DNA of 5,792 nt, taken from assembly GCA_026990045.1 (NCBI GenBank), contig JALSIK010000047.1:1-5792 (forward strand), read 5' to 3'. The notes beneath the pieces were generated by a model. That model was given only the letters and a program-made list of their open reading frames with translations. It had not been told where the DNA came from and ran no database searches. Position numbers and translations under genes: made by a program. This DNA is from Chromatiales bacterium (GTDB lineage Bacteria > Pseudomonadota > Gammaproteobacteria > CAMYNG01). Below, piece after piece: positions 1 through 5,426 of the stretch (within the stretch, counting starts at the first letter, position 1; every line of letters begins with the position of its first letter).

Positions 1-747
1 CGCGGGCGGGTCTGGCGCCTGGACGAGCCGGTGGTGGACGTGGCCGGCCTGCTCCGGGTCCTGGTCCGGGCCGGGGGCGGGGCTCTCCTCGAGGCGCGGG
101 CGCAGGCCCTGGCGGCGGGGCCGCCCGGCCGGGTCTCGGCCCCGGGCCTCGAGATCACCGCGCAGCGGCTGGTGCTGGCGGCGGGCGCCGGCAACGCCGA
201 CCTGCTGGCCATGCTGGGGCGCAGCGGCCCCGCCATGCAGCGCCGGCCCCTGCACATGGTGATGGTGCGCGGGCCGCTGCCGGCCCTCCACGGCCACTGC
301 CTGGGGACCTCGCCCCGGCCGCGGCTCACCGTCACCACCCACGAGGACCCCCAGGGCCGCCCGGTCTGGTATCTTGGCGGCCAGCTGGCCGAGGCCGGGG
401 TGGCGCGCAGCGAGGCGGACCAGGTGGCCGCCGCCCGCGCCGAGCTGGAGACATTGTTTCCCTGGCTCGACTTCGGCCCCTGCCAGTGGGCCACCCTGCG
501 GGTGGACCGGGCCGAGGCCGCCGCCGGCGGCCGCCTGCCCGGCGATGTCTTCTGCGAGGAGAAAGATGGCGTGATCACCGTCTGGCCCACCAAGCTGGCC
601 CTGGCGCCGGAGGCCGCGGCGCGGGTGGAGGCCATGCTGGCCGCCGCCGGCCTGCGGCCCGGCGCCCGGCCGCAGCCGGATACCGCCGGCCTGCCGCGGC
701 CGGAGCCGGCGCCGCTGCCCTGGCTGGAGGAGGCCCCATGGAGCTGA
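1..747 (+). CDS. FAD-dependent oxidoreductase, DAO family (C-terminal part; 5' end outside window)
   Basis: The reading frame is open from the first base to a TGA at 745-747, giving 248 visible residues. The N-terminal FAD-binding Rossmann region is missing because the gene starts left of the window. The stretch RLVLAAGAGNADLL (residues 57-70 counted from the edge) matches the second FAD-contacting strand of DAO-type flavoenzymes (D-amino acid oxidase / glycerol-3-phosphate dehydrogenase / sarcosine oxidase fold). It is followed by RRPLHMVMVRG, typical of the substrate-domain entry, and near the C-terminus by DGVITVWPTKLALAP, which resembles the closing FAD-domain segment. The likely role is FAD-linked oxidation of a small amine or hydroxy compound; the substrate cannot be read from this fragment. 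The stop overlaps the next gene's start by 10 bp, suggesting translational coupling. The family call is fairly secure; the specific function is unknown. Confidence 0.75.
   Translation, partial: RGRVWRLDEPVVDVAGLLRVLVRAGGGALLEARAQALAAGPPGRVSAPGLEITAQRLVLAAGAGNADLLAMLGRSGPAMQRRPLHMVMVRGPLPALHGHCLGTSPRPRLTVTTHEDPQGRPVWYLGGQLAEAGVARSEADQVAAARAELETLFPWLDFGPCQWATLRVDRAEAAAGGRLPGDVFCEEKDGVITVWPTKLALAPEAAARVEAMLAAAGLRPGARPQPDTAGLPRPEPAPLPWLEEAPWS
726..733 (+). promoter_or_regulatory. Strong Shine-Dalgarno for the aldo/keto reductase
   Basis: GGAGGAGG lies 4 nt before the ATG at 738 (7 nt if the first GGAGG is the one used). It sits inside the 3' end of the oxidoreductase gene. It fixes 738 as the reductase start and rules out the longer in-frame extension that begins near 486. 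Confidence 0.75.
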
Positions 748-1550
748 GACCCCTGGGCGACACCGGCATCCTGGTGAGCCCGCTGGGGCTGGGCACGGTC
801 AAGATCGGCCGCGACCGGCAGGTGAAGTACCCGCGCGGCTTCACCATCCCCGGCGACGACGCGGTACGCGACCTGCTGGCCCTGGCCCGGGAGCTGGGCA
901 TCAACGTGGTGGATACCGCGCCCGCCTACGGCAACTCCGAGGAGCGCCTCGGCGCCCTGCTGCCGCACAAGCAGGACTGGGTCATCGTCACCAAGGTGGG
1001 CGAGATCTTCGAGCACGGTGTCTCCCGCTTCGACTTCTCCGCCGCCCACGCCCGCATGAGCGTGGAGCGCAGCCTGCGCCGCCTGGGCCGCGACTGGGTG
1101 GACGTGGTGCTGGTGCACTCCGACGGCAACGACATGCACATCATCGAGCACGAGGGCGTGCTGGACGAGCTGGCCCGGCTCAAGGCGGAGGGCCTGATCC
1201 GCGCCTACGGCATGTCCACCAAGACCACCGAGGGCGGGTTGTGGACGGTGGAGCATACCGACGTGGTCATGGCCACCTGCAACCCGCGCGACGTCCACGA
1301 CATCCCCGTCATCGCCCGCGCCCGCGAGCTGGGCAAGGGGGTGCTGGTGAAGAAGGGCCTCATGAGCGGCCATGCCGACGCCGCGGCGGGCGGCGGCGGC
1401 ATCGCCGCGGCCATGGAATTCGTGTTCGCCACCCCCGGCGTCTCCTGCATGATCACCGGCACCATCAATCCCCACCACCTGCGCGAGAACGCGGCCATCG
1501 TGGAGCGCCTTCTCGCCGCCGGCGCATGTCCGCAACCGGGCGCTACCTGA
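738..1550 (+). CDS. Aldo/keto reductase (AKR superfamily)
   Basis: The product has 270 residues, a normal length for a compact (beta/alpha)8-barrel AKR, and is probably a cytosolic NAD(P)H-dependent carbonyl reductase. The complete catalytic tetrad can be seen: Asp59 and Tyr64 in NVVDTAPAYGNSEERLG, Lys86 in VIVTKVG and His127 in VVLVHSDG. The N-terminal MELRPLGDTGILVSPLGLGT is the usual first strand of the family. The C-terminal MITGTINPHHLRENA corresponds to the usual cofactor-binding 'G(T/S)xxxxHLxEN' region. The start at 738 is chosen for the strong ribosome binding site and because the family's N-terminal motif begins there. It overlaps the oxidoreductase by 10 bp and waaF by 25 bp, so it probably lies mid-operon. 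The substrate is unknown, and no link to LPS chemistry is evident beyond co-transcription with waaF. Confidence 0.9.
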   Translation: MELRPLGDTGILVSPLGLGTVKIGRDRQVKYPRGFTIPGDDAVRDLLALARELGINVVDTAPAYGNSEERLGALLPHKQDWVIVTKVGEIFEHGVSRFDFSAAHARMSVERSLRRLGRDWVDVVLVHSDGNDMHIIEHEGVLDELARLKAEGLIRAYGMSTKTTEGGLWTVEHTDVVMATCNPRDVHDIPVIARARELGKGVLVKKGLMSGHADAAAGGGGIAAAMEFVFATPGVSCMITGTINPHHLRENAAIVERLLAAGACPQPGAT

Positions 1551-2539
1551 TCGTCGGCCCCGCCTGGGTGGGGGACATGGTCATGGCCCAGAGCCTGTTC
1601 ATGACCCTGCGCCGCCGCGAGCCGGGGGCGGACATCGACGTGCTGGCCCCCCAATGGTCCCTGCCCCTGCTCGCGCGCATGCCCGAGGTGCGTGCCGGTA
1701 TCCCCCTTCCCGTGGCCCACGGCGAACTGGCGCTGCGCAAGCGCTGGCGGCTCGGCCGCAGGCTGCGCGAGAAGGGCTATACCCGCGCCATCGTCATTCC
1801 GCGCTCGGCCAAGGCCGCGCTGGTGCCCTTCTTCGCCCGGGTGCCGGTGCGCACCGGCTACCGCGGCGAGTTCCGCTACGGCCTCATCAACGACATGCGG
1901 CCACTGGACCGCGACGTGCTCGCGCAGGCGGTACAGCGCCAGGTGGCCCTGGGCCTGCCGGCGGACGCGCCCCTGCCGCCGCCGGTGCCGCGCCCGCGCC
2001 TGGCCGTGGACGAGGCCAACCGCGCCGCGCTGGTACGGCGCCTGGGGCTGGCTCTCGAGGCGCCGGTGGCGGCATTCATGCCCGGGGCCGAGTACGGCCC
2101 CGCCAAGCAGTGGCCGCTGGACCACTACGCCGAGCTGGCCCGCCGGCTGCGGGCGGCGGGGGTTTCCGTGTGGGTGCTGGGCTCGGCGCGCGATGCGCCC
2201 GCGGGCGAGGCCGTGGCTGCCGTGCCCGGCGTGGTCAACCTGTGCGGGCGCACGCGGCTGAAGGACGCGGTGGATCTCCTGTCCCTGGCCCGGGTGGCGG
2301 TGACCAACGATTCCGGCCTCATGCACGTGGCCGCGGCCGTGGGCACCCCGGTGGTGGCCCTGTACGGTTCGTCCACCCCCGACTACACGCCGCCCCTGGG
2401 CGACCGCGCCCGGGTGCTCTACCGCCGCCTTCCCTGCAGCCCCTGCTTCAGGCGACAATGCCCCCTGGGCCACACCCAATGCCTCACCGGCATCACCGTG
2501 GACGAGGTAGAGGCCGCCGTGCACACCCTGCTGGACTGA
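1526..2539 (+). CDS. waaF: ADP-heptose:LPS heptosyltransferase II (WaaF/RfaF, GT9)
   Basis: The product has 337 residues, close to the usual length of WaaF. WaaF transfers the second L-glycero-D-manno-heptose from ADP-heptose onto heptose I of the LPS inner core, at the cytoplasmic face of the inner membrane. Motifs in order are: GPAWVGDMVMAQSL (residues 11-24, with the presumed catalytic base Asp17), PEVRAGIPLPVAHG (53-66), ALVPFFARVPVRTGYRGE (98-115), PGAEYGPAKQWP (186-197, Lys194) and NDSGLMHVAAA (261-271), all characteristic of WaaF itself rather than GT9 in general. A Cys-rich C-terminal patch, CSPCFRRQCPLGHTQCL (304-320), resembles that of many non-enteric WaaF proteins. The start at 1526 places the glycine-rich GT9 motif at the family's usual distance from the N-terminus. 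The longer frame from 1241 only reads the reductase gene out of frame. The start lies within the reductase gene and no good ribosome binding site precedes it, so coupling is likely. Confidence 0.95.
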   Translation: MSATGRYLIVGPAWVGDMVMAQSLFMTLRRREPGADIDVLAPQWSLPLLARMPEVRAGIPLPVAHGELALRKRWRLGRRLREKGYTRAIVIPRSAKAALVPFFARVPVRTGYRGEFRYGLINDMRPLDRDVLAQAVQRQVALGLPADAPLPPPVPRPRLAVDEANRAALVRRLGLALEAPVAAFMPGAEYGPAKQWPLDHYAELARRLRAAGVSVWVLGSARDAPAGEAVAAVPGVVNLCGRTRLKDAVDLLSLARVAVTNDSGLMHVAAAVGTPVVALYGSSTPDYTPPLGDRARVLYRRLPCSPCFRRQCPLGHTQCLTGITVDEVEAAVHTLLD

Positions 2540-2590
2540 GATTCCGGATGCCGCCAGTCACACTCTGTTCAACGGAACCCCGCATCGGCC
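2540..2590 (+). other. Short non-coding stretch between waaF and the repeat array
   Basis: These 51 bp follow the waaF stop. I see no hairpin followed by a T-run, so no intrinsic terminator is evident for the waaF operon before the repeats begin. Confidence 0.5.
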
Positions 2591-2859
2591 CGGTGCGCCC
2601 GCGCAGCGGCCGCACCGGAGAAACCTGGAGCCGGGCACTGCAGCCGGAACTCGATCCCCCTCACCCCCGGGGGAGGGGGTGGCAGGAAAAATCAGCCGCG
2701 GAAGCCACACTCCACCACACGTCAAAAAACGGTCCCCTCTCCCTCCGGGAGAGGGACAGGGAGAGGGGATCGAAACACGCGTCCCTCCGCCCCCGGAGGA
2801 GAGGAGGCGTTTGCGGCGCGGGAAACATCGGTTCCCTCTATTCCCAGGAGAAGTCCGCA
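2591..2859. repeat. Array unit 1 (269 bp, shortened palindrome A)
   Basis: Palindrome A is reduced to CCCCCGGGGGAGGGGG at 2664-2679; about 13 bp present in units 2 and 3 (the CAACCCTCTCCC part and one nearby base) are missing. Hairpin B is at 2732-2768, hairpin C (CCTCCG-CCCC-CGGAGG) at 2784-2799 and dyad D at 2820-2836. Its left part carries GGGCACTGCAGCC (2633-2645), which is shared with unit 4 but not with units 2 and 3. Confidence 0.88.
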
Positions 2860-3141
2860 GGGTGTGCCTGCGCAGCGGCCGCACCGGAGAAAGCTGGAGT
2901 CGGGCGTTGCACCCGGAATTTGATTCCCCCTCACCCCAACCCTCTCCCCCGGGGGAGGGGGTGGCAGGAAAAATCAGCCGCGGAAGCCACCCTCCACCAC
3001 ACGTCAAAAAACGGTCCCCTCTCCCTCCGGGAGAGGGACAGGGAGAGGGGATCGAAACACGCGTCCCCCTGCGCCCGAGGGAGAGCGGGTGTTTGCGGCG
3101 CGGGAAACATCGGTTCCCTCTATTCCCAGGAGAAGTCCGCA
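2860..3141. repeat. Array unit 2 (282 bp)
   Basis: Palindrome A is full length at 2940-2961. Hairpin B (3014-3050) is identical to unit 1, and dyad D is at 3102-3118. Segment C differs from units 1 and 3: it reads CCCCCTGCGCCCGAGGGAGA, which keeps only a shorter hairpin (CCCT/AGGG). Confidence 0.9.
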
Positions 3142-3423
3142 GGGTGTGCCCGCGCAGCGGCCGCACCGGAGAAAGCTGGAGTCGGGCGTTGCCCCCGGAA
3201 TTTGATTCCCCCTCACCCCAACTCTCTCCCCCGGGGGAGGGGGTGGCAGGAAAAATCAGCCGCGGAAGTCACCCTCCACTACACGTCAAAAAACGGTCCC
3301 CTCTCCCTCCGGGAGAGGGACAGGGAGAGGGGATCGAAACACGCGTCCCTCCGCCCCCGGAGGAGAGGAGGTGTTTGCGGCGCGGGAAACATTGGTTCCC
3401 AATACTTCCAGGAGAAATCCGCA
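3142..3423. repeat. Array unit 3 (282 bp)
   Basis: Palindrome A is at 3222-3243, hairpin B at 3296-3332, the unit 1-type hairpin C at 3348-3363 and dyad D at 3384-3400. It differs from unit 2 by scattered substitutions and by a changed stretch after D (AATACTTCCAGG in place of TCTATTCCCAGG). Confidence 0.9.
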
Positions 3424-3597
3424 GGATGCGCTCGCGCAGCGACCACACCTGCAAGCGCTGAAACCGGGCACTGCAGCCTGGATCCTATCCTCCTCACTCC
3501 GGCCCTCTCCCCCCGGGGGAGAGGGGGTGTTTGCGGGGTGGAAAACATCGGTTCCCTCTCCCTCCGGGAGAGGGACAGGGTGAGGGGATCGATACAC
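3424..3597. repeat. Array unit 4, diverged and internally rearranged (order A-D-B)
   Basis: The left part (GCGCTCGCGCAGCGACCAC...) is a diverged copy of the unit start. A near-perfect 11-bp palindrome A follows at 3503-3525. D-type sequence (GGTGTTTGCGG...GGAAAACATCGGTTCCC, to 3556) then follows directly, and it runs straight into hairpin B (3554-3587) and its GGGATCGATACAC tail. Units 1-3 have the order A-B-C-D, so this is best read as remnants of two units fused by deletion. Confidence 0.8.
3554..3587. other. Last hairpin of the array, 62 bp before the GT2 start codon
   Basis: CCCTCTCCC (3554-3562) and GGGAGAGGG (3566-3574) form a perfect 9-bp stem with a TCC loop. A competing outer pairing, with one mismatch, joins the 5' arm to AGGGTGAGGG (3577-3586). 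No T-run follows, so it is not a classical intrinsic terminator. It could still slow transcription or protect an RNA end upstream of the GT2 gene; that role is inference. Confidence 0.5.
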
Positions 3598-3649
3598 CGG
3601 CCCGCCGTTCCGGCAGCGAACCCGGCGGCAAAGGACTGAACCCCCCGCC
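3598..3649 (+). promoter_or_regulatory. Short leader of the GT2 gene with a weak ribosome binding site
   Basis: These 52 bp are all that separate the array from the ATG at 3650. AAGGA at 3631-3635 is the only Shine-Dalgarno-like sequence and lies 14 nt from the ATG, farther than usual. I see no convincing -35/-10 pair here. The GT2 gene is therefore transcribed either by read-through across the array or from a promoter inside it. Confidence 0.35.
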
Positions 3650-4411
3650 ATGCCCCGCATCAGCGCCTGCATCATCTCCTACAACGAAGAGGCCAGGATC
3701 GAGGACTGCCTCAGGAGCCTCGTCCCGGTGGCCGACGAGATCGTGGTGGTGGACTCACTCTCCACCGACCGCACCCGCGAGATCGCCGCCCGCTACACCG
3801 ACCGCATCTTCGAGCAGCCCTTTCTCGGCCACGTGGAGCAGAAGAACCTGGCCGTGTCCAAGGCCAGCCACGACTGGATCCTGAGCCTGGACTGCGACGA
3901 GCGGCTGGACGAGCGCCTCGCCGCGGCCATCCTGGCGGTCAAGGACCGCCTGGGCGAGGCCGATGCCTACCGCATGGCGCGGCGCACCTTCTACGTCTGG
4001 CGCTGGCTCAATCACTGCTGGTATCCTGACTACAAGGTGCGCCTTTTCAACCGCAACACCGCGCGCTGGGGCGGCACCAACCCCCACGACCGGGTGGAAG
4101 TGGACGGCACCCGCATCGTCACCCTGCCCGGCGACATCCTTCACTACTCCTTCGACAGCATCTCGGACCACCTCAAGACCCTGGACAGCTTCACCGAGAT
4201 CGGCGCCCGCGAGATCATCAAGAAGGGCCGGCGGGTGACGGTGCTGAGTCCCTTCACCCACGGTGCCTGGACCTTCTTCAAGACCCTGGTGATCAAGCGC
4301 GGCTTTCTCGACGGCTTCGCCGGCTGGGTGGTGGCGGTACTCTCCGGCGTGCACGCCTTCGTCAAGTACGCCAAGGTGATCGCCATCAGGCGCCGAGAAA
4401 ACGGCGGCTGA
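3650..4411 (+). CDS. Family 2 glycosyltransferase, KdtX/WaaE/LgtF-like (LPS core)
   Basis: The product has 253 residues and is complete. The N-terminus ISACIISYNEEARIEDCLRS (residues 4-23) is the GT-A nucleotide-sugar entry motif. Asp35 lies in IVVVDSLSTD, and the metal/nucleotide-binding D-x-D equivalent is D81-C-D83 in SLDCDERLD. QKNLAVSKASHDWILSLD (64-81), WYPDYKVRLFNR (124-135) and HYSFDSISDHLKTLDSFTE (165-183) are typical of the WaaE/KdtX/LgtF group, which adds glucose or a similar sugar to inner-core heptose. Residues about 205-245 are hydrophobic and amphipathic (FFKTLVIKRGFLDGFAGW), consistent with binding to the inner face of the inner membrane rather than a soluble enzyme. No earlier start exists nearby in this frame. 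The gene ends 26 bp inside the convergent GT9 gene. The sugar donor and acceptor cannot be told from the sequence. Confidence 0.88.
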   Translation: MPRISACIISYNEEARIEDCLRSLVPVADEIVVVDSLSTDRTREIAARYTDRIFEQPFLGHVEQKNLAVSKASHDWILSLDCDERLDERLAAAILAVKDRLGEADAYRMARRTFYVWRWLNHCWYPDYKVRLFNRNTARWGGTNPHDRVEVDGTRIVTLPGDILHYSFDSISDHLKTLDSFTEIGAREIIKKGRRVTVLSPFTHGAWTFFKTLVIKRGFLDGFAGWVVAVLSGVHAFVKYAKVIAIRRRENGG

Positions 4412-5417
4412 TCTCCGCCGCCGCAGCGGCCACGTCCACCGCCCCCATGTCCTCCTCGGCCGCGGTCTCCGGCGGCATGAAGGCCAGGCGCCGCTCCGGC
4501 GTGTTGAGGGTCTGCCAGCGCAGCGCCGTGGCCGAGCGCCGGCGGGTGTAGAAGCCGGCGGTGGGCACGTCCAGCGCACCGGCAACATGCAGCGGCCCGG
4601 TGGAGCCGCTGATGAAGACGTCCGCCAGGGCGATGCGGCGGGCGAAGGCCGCCAGCCCCCCGGTGGAATGATGGACCACGTGCGGCACGCCCTCCAGCCG
4701 CTCCGCCAGCGCCTGCACCCGCGCCAGTTCCCCGGGGCCGGCGGTGAGCACCATCACATGGCCGTGGCGGGATTCCAGGGCGCGGGCCAGCGCCGCATAC
4801 TGGTCCAGCGACAGGTTACCCGCCGAGCCGCCGCTGCCGGCGTGGAGGAACACCAGCCGCCGGCCGGGTTCGATGCCGTGCGCCGCGCGGAACTCCCGCT
4901 CCACCCCCTGCAGCTCGTCCGGCCCGAAGCGCAGGAAGGGCGGCCCGGGCACCACCGGCGCCGCCACCCCGAACTCCTGCAACAGCGCCAGCGCCAGGTC
5001 CAGGTTGTAGCGCCACTCGGGCTTCTCCGAGCGCGAGCGCCGCTGGACCACGCGCCGGTTGTGGAACACCTGCGCCAGCTTGGTCGCCGGCGCCAGCCGC
5101 AGGGGCACCCGCGCCAGCCACAGGGCCAGGCCCACGTGGGTGGTGGAAAACAGCGTCACCGCGGCATCGAACCGGCATGCCCGCAGCTCCGCGGCCAGCC
5201 TCAGCACCGCCGCCGGCCCCCGCGGGCCCGATGGCTCCGTGGCCGGGTCAACGATGACTTCGTCGATCCACGGACACAGCTCCGCCATCTCCCGCGTGTA
5301 GGCCGAGACCAGCACCGCCACCCGTGCCCGCGGCAGATTCTCCTTGAGTGCCGCCAGCGCCGGCCATGACAGCATGAAATCGCCCAACTTGTCCTGCCTG
5401 ACGGCGAGGATGCGCAT
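4386..5417 (-). CDS. Family 9 glycosyltransferase, heptosyltransferase-like
   Basis: The product has 343 residues, a normal GT9 length. The N-terminus MRILAVRQDKLGDFMLSWPA contains the K-x-GD signature (Lys10, Asp13, the usual base position), and the C-terminal donor domain has FISGSTGPLHVAGAL (residues 269-282) with His277. These place it with ADP-heptose:LPS heptosyltransferases and relatives, acting at the cytoplasmic face of the inner membrane. It differs from the waaF product: the lysine-bearing PGAxxGPAKxWP segment is replaced by HAGSGGSAGNLSL (192-204), and the usual NDSG is GSTG. The donor or acceptor may therefore differ from WaaC/WaaF; it could be a third heptosyltransferase or another core transferase. 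It lies 9 nt after the GT4 gene, so the two are probably co-transcribed leftward. Its 3' end overlaps the GT2 gene by 26 bp. Confidence 0.88.
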   Translation of the reverse strand: MRILAVRQDKLGDFMLSWPALAALKENLPRARVAVLVSAYTREMAELCPWIDEVIVDPATEPSGPRGPAAVLRLAAELRACRFDAAVTLFSTTHVGLALWLARVPLRLAPATKLAQVFHNRRVVQRRSRSEKPEWRYNLDLALALLQEFGVAAPVVPGPPFLRFGPDELQGVEREFRAAHGIEPGRRLVFLHAGSGGSAGNLSLDQYAALARALESRHGHVMVLTAGPGELARVQALAERLEGVPHVVHHSTGGLAAFARRIALADVFISGSTGPLHVAGALDVPTAGFYTRRRSATALRWQTLNTPERRLAFMPPETAAEEDMGAVDVAAAAAEISRRFLGA

Positions 5418-5426
5418 GGTGCCGCT

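Larger units (their letters stand above)
2591..3597. repeat. Tandem array of a 282-bp palindrome-rich unit (about 3.6 copies)
   Basis: Landmarks recur at an exact 282-bp spacing: GTCAAAAAACGGTCCCC begins at 2721, 3003 and 3285, and CGCAGCGG begins at 2871 and 3153, with CGCAGCGACC at 3435. The first unit is 269 bp. Each unit holds segment A (C-run/G-run palindrome), B (CCCTCTCCC-TCC-GGGAGAGGG), C (a smaller GC hairpin) and D (dyad GGGAA...TTCCC). A and B are oppositely oriented versions of one palindromic theme. From memory, such CCCTCACCC / CTCTCCC / GGGAGAGGG palindromes are common dispersed intergenic repeats in proteobacteria, and their translations (such as PLPRGRGW and SLRERDRERG) appear as spurious hypothetical proteins. 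Tandem repetition of a long compound unit is less usual. No transposase, terminal inverted repeats or target-site duplication are visible. The array fills the space between waaF and the GT2 gene and is treated as non-coding. Confidence 0.92.

Noticed and set aside
1205..2524. 439-residue minus-strand open frame opposite the reductase and waaF
   Set aside because: It is the high-GC antisense shadow of two well-supported genes, with His/Gly/Arg-rich low-complexity translation and no family motif.
2732..2768. Rho-independent terminator after waaF
   Set aside because: The hairpin is strong, but no T-run follows on either strand and identical hairpins recur in every unit.
2558..3166. 202-residue minus-strand protein in the array
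   Set aside because: Same reason: low-complexity translation of palindromic repeats, with no recognisable family.
2679..3461. 260-residue repetitive protein on the plus strand
   Set aside because: It consists of translated repeat units (PLPPGEGQGEG-type peptide) and competes with open frames on both strands. It follows from the unit length being a multiple of three.
2591..3597. CRISPR array
   Set aside because: The repeats are 282 bp and contiguous, with no unique spacers of 30-40 bp and no cas gene in the window.
2591..3597. Insertion sequence or MITE
   Set aside because: There is no transposase, no terminal inverted repeats bounding the region and no target duplication. The internal palindromes fit REP-like repeats better.
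1654..3639. 661-residue plus-strand open frame covering part of waaF and the whole array
   Set aside because: Its first part is waaF read out of frame, and the rest is 94-residue repetition of Pro/Arg/Gly-rich peptide from the 282-bp units. There is no domain and no ribosome binding site, and other frames are equally open.
4587..5369. 260-residue plus-strand open frame opposite the GT9 gene
   Set aside because: It is an antisense shadow of the GT9 gene, with Gln/Arg/His-rich translation and no motif.
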